Source: Rhodocollybia butyracea (Eukaryota; Basidiomycota; Agaricomycetes; Agaricales; Omphalotaceae). Taken from it: a stretch of 64,000 nt of DNA. Shown in pieces: positions 20,720 through 31,984 of this stretch. Under the pieces are notes generated by a model. That model did no database searches and was not told the origin of the DNA. It saw nothing but the letters and a program-made list of their open reading frames with translations. Position 1 is the first letter of the stretch, and each line of letters begins with the position of its first letter. The translations under genes were made by a program, and so were the position numbers. The stretch covers positions 16,047 to 80,046 of the forward strand of contig JADNRY010000278.1 of assembly GCA_015501585.1 (NCBI GenBank). Reading direction: 5' to 3'.

Positions 20720-22457
20720 TAGACACTCATTATTAGCATTTAATTCCTCAAAAAAGCGAATTTTGATGGTTACTCACCATTGATCACTCCATGTACATCC
20801 TCCTGCCCACATATTGCCAAATATAACACCTGGAGGGCATACCTAGTATACCACAGTACGCAGATATGTACTCCTGACCTCAGACCTTGAGAGGCCATGC
20901 CATTACTGAGCCCAACTTCAACTCAACACCACCTGTATGTAATCATATATTTCCCTATTTGGACATACAGCTTTGACCTCCTCCGGCCTAGAGCTGGTAA
21001 TTACAGCTGATTCCTTCCATAGAATGATCTGATTTCGCTTCAGGCATATATATATTATGCAGAGACCATGCCTGTACCACTAGTATATTGAACATCCCTA
21101 CTTTTATTTCGATTTTTCACAGCACAGCCACCGCTCCAAGCATCGAAGCAGGGCTACTATTATCGCATATACCTGCTCTTTTTGAGGAATTAAATGCTAA
21201 TAATGAGTGTCTAAGCACAGGTAGGACCTCAAAACTCAGTAGGTATACTCTCCTACATAGTATACACCCGATCCGTGTCCAAGAACCATTAATATGGCAC
21301 CAGATGCAATGGTATGCACTGATCTTTGTGGATTTTGCCTCAAAACTCGATTTTTTGAGGAATTATCATGGAATATTGGGGCCTTGAGAGTAGCCAGAGA
21401 GCTAAGACGTCGTATATAGACTGTACTACATAGTATTAGTCTTTGCCATATGCACAAACAATTTATGCAGCACCTGGAGCGATGGTATTCCCTGATCTGT
21501 ATGGATTCTGCTAAAAAATGCGATTTTTAGAAAATTAAACATGAATAGGGTGTGCTGTATGTCTCAGAGAGTAGTAAAAACTTGGGAATCATGTCTTCAA
21601 ATCACTTTGACTCAACACCACCTGTATGTAATCATATATTTCCCTATTTGGACATACAGCTTTGACCTCCTCCGGCCTAGAGCTGGTAATTACAGCTGAT
21701 TCCTTCCATAGAATGCTCTGATTTCGCTTCAGGCATATATATATTATGCAGAGACCATGCCTGTACCACTAGTATATTGAACATCCCTACTTTTATTTCG
21801 ATTTTTCACAGCACAGCCACTGCTCCAAGCATCGAAGCAGGGCTACTATTATCACATATACCTGCTCTAATTCTGCATTAGGTACCTAGAATACATCTAT
21901 ACATGCTATCTAGACTGCTATTAGGTAGAATATCCATGCATAATCAAGCTTTTAGGCCGCTTTGCTGGCATTCTAAATATGGTAATAAAACAGCTTTGAC
22001 CACCGCTCTGGCTGTAGTTTTGCTTCAGGGACCTCTCATATATCTAAACACACTATGTACATCCTTATTAGCAAGAATATCTGCTGTACAACCAGGCTTT
22101 TAGGCCGCTTTGCTGGCATTCCCAATTAGGCAGTGACGTACAGCTTTGACTGAAGGTAATCTAAATCTTTTCATTCAATCTGACCCATTACAGTGCCCCA
22201 TTCATCGAGGTACAGTGCTAAAATATTAATACATTATCTATAGCCTTTTTTGGGCTAGCTACCACCCCAGAAATATCCATAATAGGCCCATAAACCACCC
22301 ATTTTTGTGCAGCTGCCTAATTCTGCAAAACCGGTCACATGACCCCATCAAATGCGAACCAGTGAACCCAAAGGAATATTTAATATCCCCCTGTAACATT
22401 TGGGGGACTGTAGCTTGCTGGGTTTATTTAATTAATCTCCACAGTAACTACTGGGGG
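20720..22457. mobile_element. Rearranged second copy of the 3-kb palindrome
   Basis: The segment repeats right-arm sequence of 18870-19310 (20720-21180), then an inverted piece (21180-21600, matching left-arm orientation), then right-arm sequence again through to a terminus CTACTGGGGG at about 22449-22457. The block CTGTATGTAATCATATATTT occurs at about 20932 and again at about 21620, showing an internal duplication. It is more diverged than the first copy and has no coding capacity. It probably arose by recombination between arms. Confidence 0.8.
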
Positions 22458-22790
22458 TATTTAAATAGTACAGCTGCATTGGGTGGCAATTCTTGCTACC
22501 TGAACCTGTTTGACACACCTCCATCCACACAGCCTCTAGGAGCCAAAGCAAGCCAAGGCAAAGCCATCAAAGTACAGGGAAAACGCATAGTCAGTCTTGG
22601 TCAAATAGCACTCAAAGCCATCATGTTCCCTCGGAAACTCCGGTGAAGTATTTCCGTGGCCATGTGAATGATGCGAAAATCATGATTAGGTGAAGCCAGA
22701 CAGAAAAAGGAAAGGTTGTTGGATGGTGTAGGTCAAGAAGTTTGTAATACTATCTATACATTACTTAGTTAAGGCATGTAGAACAAGAGT
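22458..22790. other. No gene recognised; flank resembles PWWP-exon flank
   Basis: Immediately outside the palindrome copy, GCTGCATTGGGTGGC resembles ACCTGCATTGGGTGACT beside the first copy, where it codes for part of the PWWP-like exon. Nothing else is recognised to 22790. Confidence 0.35.
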
Positions 22791-22799
22791 CAAACACGT

Positions 22800-23980
22800 A
22801 CACGTTACATTGGTACCAACAAAAGGAAGACAATAAACAGGTATGAAAACCTTGAGTCAAAGACAAGTACACAAGAAAACCACCACAAGGGTAGCGTCGT
22901 AAGATGAACCTTGAAACCCTTCCACAAAGTCACTGAGATCTGAGGATACCTCGAGGTAATCATCTCCTTGCTGCTATGTATACGCACAGACCATACATGC
23001 AAGACTCAAGTATTTGGCAAATGTAAGTCAAGGAATAAAGCCCTCAAACGCCATAACAAAGGCAGAGTCGGAAGACTAGTCACTGTTGGCAACATCATCA
23101 AGACATTAGAACAGTGTTGGAAGTCTGAAAGAATTTATGATTTGTTACTTACATTGGGTCCAGCCGTGTGAGGTTGCATTGGAAAAAACCAGCCATATGT
23201 TGCTTGAAAAAACCGGAGTCAATATCAAGTAGCTAGAAGCAGACCAGAGAAAACTGACTCAATCACGCACATAATCTGCGAGCTTGCCCAGTTGCCTCAT
23301 GATATGAAGATCCCGCAATGAGTCTGAAAAAAAAGTCAGTTATAAGTCAAAAAAGATACCATTAAGTACCTGGAACCCAACAAAGTGAAACCACTAATCC
23401 TAGCGTGAAAAGGAGAGAAAGTTGTTAGTAGGAGGGTTCGATGATATTGAACTACCTACCAGGTATGAAAAAACGAGGTGCAACAACGAGAAAAGAGCCT
23501 CAACGCAAAGTCAAGAACCTGAGCACTACAACGACGCCACAAAGGCAGTGTCGTAGGATTAACAACACAGCAACGGCACAAAGCCATTAGCCACTGAGAA
23601 AGCGAGTGATGGCTCAAAGCCATCTGCTCGCTGTTGGTGACGACGTCGAGGGAGATGACCATTGACTTTGAAGGGAAAAGAAATGATCCGAGATGATCAT
23701 TGATTATAAATTGATATGCAGATGAAATTGGCGCTCAGAGCGCCTAAGTCAAGCCTTCCCGGTCAAAGTAGTTACTTTGTCTCCATCTCTCAACATTGTG
23801 CCAACAGTGAGCAGATGGCTTTGAGCCATTGCTCGCTTTCTCAGAGGCGAACGGCCGCAGCTTTGTGCTGTTGCTGTGTCTTTCATACTATGGCGCTGCC
23901 TTTGTGGCGGCTTCGTAGTGCTCAGGTCCTTGGCTTTGCGCTGAAACCTCTGCCTGCATGTTGGTTAGGTATGTTTTTTC
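22800..23980. repeat. Dispersed inverted and direct repeats, three related copies
   Basis: The block at about 23490-23640 (CAAAGTCAAGAACCTGAGCA ... CAAAGCCATCTGCTCGCTGT) is repeated in inverse orientation at about 23805-23965 (ACAGTGAGCAGATGGCTTTG ... GTGCTCAGGTCCTTGGCTTTG). A weaker direct copy lies at 22838-22900 (CTTGAGTCAAAGACAAGTAC). The spacer between the inverted pair is about 165 bp. It looks like a foldback-type repeat; small open frames across it (23456-23662, 23716-24045) are mirror products and are not called. Confidence 0.6.
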
Positions 23981-24821
23981 ATGTTATGCTGCAACTTTTG
24001 TGTCTCCAGCATAAATTTTCCTCCAGGTTATTCTACCTGTTGTGATACCTGCTGTTTACATTGCTATCTACTCGTACATATGCTCGAACTGGACGTCCCA
24101 GTCCTTTACGATGTCAACACTCACAGACTTCAAGACAATTAACCTGCTCTCTCATACCAGGCCTTTGCAATGCGTTTAAAGGGAATACTCTGGCCAACAA
24201 TGTCTTAAAGTGGCGTCAACAGGAGGACAAGTATTTTAATTCTGATCAGTGAGTTTTCTCTTCATGATTTGTAGCTGGTGAATAACTTCATGTTGCATTT
24301 TAGGTGGGCAAATCGACCGCTGTTCAGGGATCTGACGACCCATGTGCAAGGTTTTGGGATATTTGTTTACCAGCACTTGGTGCAGATGGCATTCCAAGTG
24401 AGCATGAGCCTTTGAACAAGCGCAAAAACTCGGATATTTAATGGTGAGTTTTTGTTCTTTATTCATTGAGATTTCCTTATGCATTGTTTAATTAGGGTGT
24501 TTGTTGTACTCTGTTTATTTATAATATATGTTGTACTGTTTATTAAGTGTTTGCATTGTTTCTGTTTAATCTTGTGACAGTGTTTGTTTTATGGTACCGT
24601 TTATTTAAAGTGTTGATTTGAGATTTGTTTAATTACCTCAATGTGCACTGAGGGGGGTTTGATGAAGTTGAATGACTATCTGTTTAATAGATGGTGTTTA
24701 TTCATGTTTAATTCAGTGTGGCTTGAATCTGTGAAGTTTATTCAAAACTAATACATTTATAGAGAAAAGAGAGCATAGCAATGACAAGTGTGATAGCCTG
24801 AACATGAGTAAGTATATCACA
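23981..24821. other. No gene recognised, AT-rich
   Basis: Short frames only; 24480-24740 is T-rich with recurring TGTTTAATT and TGTTTATT words. Could be the 3' flank of the minus-strand remnant that follows. Confidence 0.4.
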
Positions 24822-25385
24822 TTAATGATAAGTATCATTACTATTACTTACAGCTTCAGGTGTACTCAGCCCAATTTCCTGTGTGCTCTTGTCCTGGGAT
24901 GCCATGAATGTGTCTTCAAGAATATCTTGGGAAAGTTCTTCATACAAGGTCGTTAGGTCCTCCATTTCAACATCAGAATCTGCCTCCTGGTGTGCCTGTT
25001 TTCGCTTCTCATAACAGTTTGGGGAAGCAGTGAGAATCTGTAGTACTCCAGTCGTAAATGGAGCATGCCAACAGTATTTTTCATACAAGATGCGGGGTGC
25101 AAGAAGTGAACGAATGGATTCGGCATTAAGTCCCTTCACCTGGACCTTCAGTGATGGGTCACTGATTATGCTATTGCTCTCTTCAAGGACAATCTCGTCT
25201 GCACATCCTTGCATAATGGAATGGAGGTGCAGCCAAGCTTTGTAATTCCTGTGCCAAAGACTCCACAATCTGGCTGGTGCAGATCGGCGGGTTTCTTCGG
25301 TACTGCAGTATTCCAGAAATTTACCAGCCTTCTGTTTCACAGATGCTATGCGGCTGGTGAAAAAGAAATTCGATAAAATTTGCAA
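24822..25385 (-). pseudogene. Fragment resembling N-terminal region of DUF6589-type proteins
   Basis: A 187-codon frame includes KAGKFLEYCSTEETRRSAPA, RLWSLWHRNYKAWLHLHSIM, LAPRILYEKYCWHAPFTTGV and an acidic tail ADSDVEMEDLTTLYEELS. The layout (short helical lead, WSLWHRN-like block, acidic stretch) reminds me of the N-terminal part of basidiomycete DUF6589-domain proteins, which are highly amplified and probably transposon-related. The larger C-terminal domain is not visible downstream (24480-24820 is AT-rich, non-coding). Assignment by memory of the family, so moderate to low. Confidence 0.4.
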
Positions 25386-26454
25386 TACTGAGATTGAGGA
25401 AGAGCATAAGGGAGAATAGGAGATGTAGTTTCTTCCAATGTGATACTCATGGAGCAGAGGGTCCTAATCCGGCAGCCAGCTTGGCTTGCCATATATCCTC
25501 CCATAGAGCATTGTCAAATATGATTTTTTTGTCATTATCCATGGATTTTTGTGATGAGGAACAATGAGCCCCTTTTCGCGCTCCAGTTGTGACACATGTC
25601 ACATTGAGTGACAATCACCGCTCATTTTGAGTGCAGGTACTTCTACTTGGTGTGAGCAAAACTGTCCGTAATTTTTGAACAAATCATGTAATACAGCTCC
25701 AAGGCAGTGCCTTAAGATCACAAATCAATACGTACATGTATTAGTAGCATGTATCACCCTCTTAGCATTGATAATTTTCCTCACAAGTTCATAAATCTTG
25801 TAATAATCAACATCCCCAATATTGAAAATGGACTTGTATAGCTTGTTGTAAGGGAACAATTGTCTTTTTGGTCATGGAGATGCTTCATCAAGATATGCCA
25901 GACTGATTTTAAAAAGATGACATGGAGAGAAGAATATATATGTGTGAAAAGTGCAACATCATGATTGTCTAGCCCTTTAAATAACCACTTTATGATATAT
26001 TTTGCCGATGAGTCTCCCTGAGCATGGGAAAGTTGCCAACCAAAATATATTTGTACATAAAAGCAAATTACGGACACTTTTGCTCAGGCCAAGTACAGAG
26101 CATGGTTTCTTCCACAAAATTCAGATATGTATTTTGAGCTAAGAATTAAGTGCCTTTGCAACTCCATTTATTATTTAGAGCCCTTGAACAGGTTTAATTG
26201 GGAGGTACAATTTCATGGAGTGACACAACTTGCTCACTAGATATCTTTATGATAACTTCATTGAAATATTACTATGCAGGAGCATATAACATCAAATTCT
26301 GCCTTTTACATTAAGTGATTTGGTGTAGATCGAAAAGAGATATTGACCTGTGATTGACTCCCAGTTTTGATGGCACATTGTCCCAAGCCCCTTCTTGCAA
26401 AGGATTACCCATCCCAGGCCGGAGCTGCAGGGCTTGCTCTGAACCTAGCGTTTA
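25386..26454. other. No gene recognised
   Basis: A minus frame at 25781-26077 has no recognised domain. A perfect 12-bp palindrome TGACACATGTCA lies at about 25592. The end of the minus-strand DIRS copy starts at about 26455. Confidence 0.4.
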
Positions 26455-26639
26455 GTAGTAACTAATTAACCAGGCGTTGTTTTTGATGCTTCTCTGGTGG
26501 AATCATGAGAATGTAGTAGGACACAGGTACAGCCCTGATGCAGCGGCTGCACCCTGGAAAGACATAGATTGACAAACAACAGAATGGGTAAAAGGCTAAA
26601 AAGATGAAGATAGATTGATGATGATGAGGAGGTGTGAAG

Positions 26640-27627
26640 TCAAGAGGCTTGCCGCATGAAGATCAAGGCGGTCAACAGCACAGGATGTGTGCAGATGTAG
26701 ATCTTGAATGATTCTGATGCCCAGCATCCCGTTGCCTGAATAAGCTCAGCCGGGACACCTAAAGAAGCCAACCAAGTTGCACCACCAAGAACGGAGAGAG
26801 TGACCTGCAACATTGTCATTGAAAAAGGTTTGTAGGTGGTGAAGAAACCAAGATTGTGTGGGGACAGACCCATCCGAGCATACCCATAAATGCAGTAAGC
26901 CAGGAAATTGATGGTCACGTTCACGAACATACTGGGAAATGATGCGCACAGTGTTGTCTTTGTCATCGGAAGAGTTGATAATTACTTTGTTCCCTTCAAA
27001 AGTATGGTCTGCTTTGTGGGTAGGAAGATTAAATTCAAGGTGATTGCTGTCAATCACCAGGGATGAATGCAAAGTCACCTTGCAAAAATCTTGGAAATCC
27101 TTCCTATCTGGGAAGACCAATTCACCCAAATGCATAAGTGCAAAAAATCCAACAAATAAGATAGCAAGGAAAAGCAAGTTGTCAAAGCTTGCTGAGGGAT
27201 GGAGTTTGTCAAATGTCTCTGTGAGTTCACTTTGATGTAATGGGCGCTTTCTCAAGGCAGCAGATGCATGAAGCTTTTTGCATCCTTTCAGAGTACGCTT
27301 GACAATAGGATGAGTGCAGTTTTTTCGAATATCAGGGTAAAAAACCTCAAGCTGGTTGCATATCCCCGAAAGATAAGAGGATACTGATTTCGGTTTGATA
27401 AAGTGACACATATACGTGATGTAGAAAGAGAGAGTGTCTGGACTTGGATCGAGTGGAAAGTCATGATTGGAGCAAAAATGGACATAAGATTGAACTGCTG
27501 AAGAGTAAGTTGCCCAAGAAGAAGGTTCAAGGACACTTCCAAGAGCTACTGAATGTTCATGAAGTAAACACTCTCGGCTCCAGACATCACAAACCAGTTG
27601 TCTGGAGGAAGAAAGTGGTATGTTCAT
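26640..27627 (-). pseudogene. DIRS-type tyrosine recombinase (minus copy), one frameshift
   Basis: The frame from 27627 has the SAM-like core-binding part (SWATYSSAVQSYVHFCSNHD, KPKSVSSYLSGICNQLEVFY) followed by the catalytic part (LFLAILFVGFFALMHLGELV, a Leu-Gly-Glu box where families have an Arg-centred box, and AGHSLRS). After GHSLRS the frame slips by one base: GGATWLASLGVPAELIQATG and SFKIYICTHPVLL, holding the HxLR box end and the nucleophile Tyr, lie in the overlapping frame 26640-26966. The same slip is present in the plus-strand copy. Role: recombination of circular element DNA into the genome. Confidence 0.8.
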
Positions 27628-28013
27628 TTCTCTTCTGCCCCCAGCACCAATTGAGGGGGTGTAAAACTGGAGATTTCCATGCTCGGCACAAGCTGAGAGA
27701 TCCGGGTATAGTCAAAATGAGAAAGGGCATTGGCAAAACTGTTGTCCTCCCCTGGGAGATGAACAATGCAGAATTGAACATTAGCACAGATTGAATGCTC
27801 AATAGCTGTGATTAAAAGGGGATTGTACAATTGTTTTGCCTTCAAAGAGTTGAACATATTGACTGTGTTCATGTTGTCAGTGAACAGCATGAGACAGCAG
27901 AACAAAGGATAAGGTTTGATGGGGTGTAACAAAGCCAACACGATGGTGAGTGCCTCAAAATAAAAAATAGGTTGTTCTGAGTTGTCAAGGATTGCGCATT
28001 TGGTAGTCTGGAT
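27624..28013 (-). pseudogene. RNase H domain fragment (minus copy)
   Basis: The frame upstream of the recombinase includes CLMLFTDNMNTVNMFNSLKA, ANVQFCIVHLPGEDNSFANA and LSHFDY, the D-N... and LPGxxNxxADxLSR-like signatures of the RNase H domain of YR retrotransposons. The 5' part (DACPSGMGFW box) seen in the plus copy is missing because the copy is truncated at about 28013. Confidence 0.75.
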
Positions 28014-28044
28014 TGCAGTCTACATGAAGCTGCTCGCGGATTTG

Positions 28045-28412
28045 TAATTTTAGCTGGGAATTTGATGACAACTTTGCATATTACGCACCATACAACAATT
28101 TTTACCCTGCAAAACAGACCAGGTTGCTCCAACTTTGGGACGAGCTTGGTATTCCACATGAAAAACCAAAGCAGCTTTGGGACTATACTCTACAGATTGT
28201 CGGTTTCGATGTCAACCCAAATGACATGACAATAACGATGGCTCCTGAAGCCAGGTCAGACCGAGTCGATGTGTTTCAAAAGTTTGCAAGGCTAGGTAAC
28301 CGTTGGACACTAAAGGAGTATCAGCATTTAGCTGGTTGGATAAATTGGTCCTTGAATGCATACCCACTTCTTCATCCCAGCCTTTCTGCGTTATTAGGCC
28401 TAATATCGGCCT
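28045..28412 (+). pseudogene. Reverse transcriptase piece of the plus-strand DIRS element
   Basis: The plus strand reads SWEFDDNFAYYAPYNNFYPA, LWDELGIPHEKPKQLW, IVGFDVNPNDMTITM and LAGWINWSLNAYPLLHPSLS. These are the end of the RT palm (after the catalytic DD), and the thumb/connection of DIRS-group RTs of basidiomycetes. It stops at LLGLIS near 28409, and the next residues of the same protein (GKEKPDQRIWVNKAVCQELL) reappear at 30243, showing that 28413-30242 is foreign. The N-terminal RT and gag are absent. Confidence 0.78.
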
Positions 28413-30242
28413 AAGGCGTGTAACCATACATTTTGACACTTTGTACATGTTATACAATGCAATAAGAGAGTTATACGGAGCCCGAGCATGATAGCTGTTG
28501 CCAAGGCAAAGAACTTAACAATAATACTCAGCGAGCCATGAAGGTACGCCCACAAGCGTAGCCTAGAGCCAAGCTAGCGAGGATACCTGGGCTGCCGGGA
28601 GATGTAACGCTAGATCATCAATCTAGTTATACCCAAGAGTGTATACTCTCTAAACTACAGGACATCTCGAAGCGGGATAAGTACTAAGCCAACGCGTTAC
28701 TCGAGGGAAGGCATCCCTCGCACTAAGACCCCCAACGAGCTATGTTAAGATGTGGACTTTACAGTCCATAACAATGGACCAGAATGATCCCGAGGAAACT
28801 GTAGAGGTCTATTCGTGGCACCGGTCGTAACCATGAGGACAGTAGAAACATGCTTAGCGGTCCTACGGAAAGCTACGCACCAGGATAGCCTTGGCAAATC
28901 GAAACATTTGATCTTAGAAATCGTACACAGAAGGTCTTATCCATTAAAGCCGACTATCGGAAATCACTTGTACATACTCAGCGCAGTTGCTCAAGACTAT
29001 CATAAGTGGTGTCATTGGAAAGCTAGACAACTGGCCTTCTCAAGAGAATGTTAATCACACTCAGGATGGACAGAACTATCTGAGGAATAGAATGAAACTC
29101 ACCCAAGGGAAACCGGGCGGCGAGTGATCATGAAGCATAAAGGTACTCCTGACCCCGGAGAATTGTGGAGTAATTGGAGAAACCTTGCTTGGATCAAAAC
29201 ACTCTAAAACTATGTTAAATCCTCACAAAATCATATTTTACCTCATATATATACCCAAGAATGGACTATTTCTTTATTGTGTGTACCATATATAGGCTGG
29301 AGTCTCCTTTCCGGGCCAGATTCCTCTGTTCCACTCTCTTTCCGTTTCTCTCCGTATCTGTTTCATCTATTTTTGTATTAAACTCTCTCTACTCAGTATA
29401 TAAGCCAGATATATTTATTCAATAAGACAAGTTTCTTGCCCTCGACTTGACTGCTAAGACCAGTGCTCCGTAGAACGTCCCCACGGGATCAGTAGCATGA
29501 TGCCTCCTGACTTGGTTATCTTAAGAAAGTAATAAACTTCACGCGCTTTGCAAAGCCCATTTATATCTTGATCAAATTTAAGTGTGTAGAGTTCTCTCGA
29601 ACTCCAGATCAACTCAAATCTAGTTGCTTCCTTAGAGGGGACGGCTCCTAGTAAGGGATTATTTGGCTCCAGAGTGAGGGTTCCTTAGTTGACTTCTTCA
29701 CAAAGTTAGACGAGCCACTAAGATTGTGGTACGAGTTCCTAGTGATTAAGTTCACTCACAATATCGTAGCTTGGCCCAGAGTTTGGTCGAGGACTTTACG
29801 GCGTCACAGCAGCAAGTGCCAGAGTTTGCCTAGGGTTGTTGACAAACCTCGAGATTACTATTCTAGCTAGAGCCAGAGTTTGCCTAGGAGAATCTTAGTT
29901 TCATTGTATTGGTTTTGGTTTTGGTTAATTGATTTGGACATACACACCTGGTTCCCTTGTACACTCGTACACCCCAACTAGGCTTCTCTCGACTTAGTTC
30001 TAAGAGTTGTCTAAGCTTAGTTACCCACGTTAGCGCTACAGTCTTGAACCTGGAGCAGTCGCGCGCGTACATCCGATATTACAAGACCTTCCCTCGGGGA
30101 ATCTCTGACAACCCGCCCTCGCTCCCTTACATATCAATAGTCTGGTTAGGTGCGGTAGTGTTTTTCAAGTTAGGTTGTTTTATAGCACCTTTCGCATACC
30201 TACACATAAATACCCAAATAGCGTTGTACGAGATATGGCTGG
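28413..30242. mobile_element. 1.8-kb insertion in the DIRS RT, type unresolved
   Basis: Bracketed by the two halves of one RT reading (LLGLIS ... GKEKPDQRIW). No long protein is recognised. It includes GC-moderate sequence with repeated AGAGTTTGCCTAGG (about 29822 and 29878), TATA-like ATATATATACCCAAG (29247), CATATATAGGC (29287) and a TTCAATAAGAC signal (29418), which together resemble the U3-R of an LTR beginning TGTTAATCACACTC (29049). A matching second LTR was not found. Flanks show ATATCGGC on the left and ATATGGCT on the right, not a clean target duplication. Treat as a non-coding or LTR-derived insertion. Confidence 0.5.
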
Positions 30243-30284
30243 GAAGGAAAAGCCAGACCAGAGAATTTGGGTGAATAAAGCCGT

Positions 30285-30832
30285 GTGCCAAGAGCTGTTA
30301 TGGTTTTGCAGAGAAACTGGAGGTTTTAGATGGTGTTAGAATGCTGGAAGCTGAGGAGTGGGATGAAGAACAGGCAGATTTGTTCTTGTTTGCTGACGCA
30401 TGTCCATCAGGAATGGGATTCTGGTTTATGCTTGGCAGCGCAATGTCAGGCTACCAATGCGCAATCCTTGACAACTCAGAACAACCTATTTTTTATTTTG
30501 AGGCACTCACCATCGTGTTGGCTTTGTTACACCCCATCAAATCTTATCCTTTGTTCTGCTGTCTCATGCTGTTCACTGACAACATGAACACAGTCAATAT
30601 GTTCAACTCTTTGAAGGCAAAACAATTGTACAATCCCCTTTTAATCACAGCTATTGAGCATTCAATCTGTGCTAATGTTCAATTCTGCATTGCTCATCTC
30701 CCAGGGGAGGACAACAGTTTTGCCAATGCCCTTTCTCATTTTGACTATACCCGGATCTCTCAGCTTGTGCCGAGCATGGAAATCTCCAGTTTTACACCCC
30801 CTCAATTGGTGCTGGGGGCAGAAGAGAAATGA
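30285..30832 (+). pseudogene. RNase H domain of DIRS-like element (plus copy)
   Basis: EEWDEEQADLFLFADACPSG, MGFWFML and EALTIVLALLHPIKS carry the first Asp (ADA) and the Glu of the RNase H active site; CLMLFTDNMNTVNMFNSLKA carries the DN box and HLPGEDNSFANALSHFDY the last motif. It removes the RNA strand during reverse transcription. The domain itself is open from about 30310 to the stop at 30830, but it is cut off from the RT by the one-base slip near 30301. The recombinase start ATG overlaps its stop (ATGA-type junction at 30829-30832), suggesting coupled translation in the live element. Confidence 0.8.
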
Positions 30833-31816
30833 ACATACCACTTTCTTCCTCCAGACAACTGGTTTGTGATGTCTGGAGCCGAGAGTGTTTACTTCATGAA
30901 CATTCAGTAGCTCTTGGAAGTGTCCTTGAACCTTCTTCTTGGGCAACTTACTCTTCAGCAGTTCAATCTTATGTCCATTTTTGCTCCAATCATGACTTTC
31001 CACTCGATCCAAGTCCAGACACTCTCTCTTTCTACATCACGTATATGTGTCACTTTATCAAACCGAAATCAGTATCCTCTTATCTTTCGGGGATATGCAA
31101 CCAGCTTGAGGTTTTTTACCCTGATATTCGAAAAAACTGCACTCATCCTATTGTCAAGCGTACTCTGAAAGGATGCAAAAAGCTTCATGCATCTGCTGCC
31201 TTGAGAAAGCGCCCATTACATCAAAGTGAACTCACAGAGACATTTGACAAACTCCATCCCTCAGCAAGCTTTGACAACTTGCTTTTCCTTGCTATCTTAT
31301 TTGTTGGATTTTTTGCACTTATGCATTTGGGTGAATTGGTCTTCCCAGATAGGAAGGATTTCCAAGATTTTTGCAAGGTGACTTTGCATTCATCCCTGGT
31401 GATTGACAGCAATCACCTTGAATTTAATCTTCCTACCCACAAAGCAGACCATACTTTTGAAGGGAACAAAGTAATTATCAACTCTTCCGATGACAAAGAC
31501 AACACTGTGCGCATCATTTCCCAGTATGTTCGTGAACGTGACCATCAATTTCCTGGCTTACTGCATTTATGGGTATGCTCGGATGGGTCTGTCCCCACAC
31601 AATCTTGGTTTCTTCACCACCTACAAACCTTTTTCAATGACAATGTTGCAGGTCACTCTCTCCGTTCTTGGTGGTGCAACTTGGTTGGCTTCTTTAGGTG
31701 TCCCGGCTGAGCTTATTCAGGCAACGGGATGCTGGGCATCAGAATCATTCAAGATCTACATCTGCACACATCCTGTGCTGTTGACCGCCTTGATCTTCAT
31801 GCGGCGAGCCTCTTGA
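30829..31816 (+). pseudogene. DIRS-type tyrosine recombinase (plus copy), same frameshift
   Basis: A 293-codon frame (30829-31710) contains the N-terminal core-binding domain and most of the catalytic domain, ending AGHSLRSWWCNLVGFF. The proper continuation GGATWLASLGVPAELIQATG ... SFKIYICTHPVLL is in the next frame (to 31816), so one extra base after GHSLRS (about 31665) removes the end of the HxxR helix and the Tyr nucleophile from the protein. Protein sequence matches the minus copy except a few residues. Starts with MNIPLSSSRQLVCD, overlapping the RNase H stop. Confidence 0.82.
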
Positions 31817-31984
31817 CTTCACACCTCCTCATCATCATCAATCTATCTTCATCTTTTTAGCCTTTTACCCATTCTGTTGTTTGTCAATCTATGTCTTTCC
31901 AGGGTGCAGCCGCTGCATCAGGGCTGTACCTGTGTCCTGCTACATTCTCATGATTCCACCAGAGAAGCATCAAAAACAACGCCT

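Larger units (their letters stand above)
26455..28013 (-). mobile_element. DIRS-like element 3' end, minus-strand copy
   Basis: This copy comprises the RNase H tail (27624-28013), the tyrosine recombinase (26640-27627) and about 180 bp of 3' flank. It is almost identical, in inverse orientation, to 30448-31990. It starts abruptly in the RNase H region next to CCAATGCGCAATCC-like sequence, head to head with a plus-strand RT piece. DIRS-type elements integrate through a tyrosine recombinase instead of a DDE integrase. Confidence 0.85.

Noticed and set aside
27044..27794. Plus-strand ORFs over the minus DIRS copy (and 30662-31412 minus over the plus copy)
   Set aside because: Antisense shadows of the tyrosine recombinase and RNase H frames.
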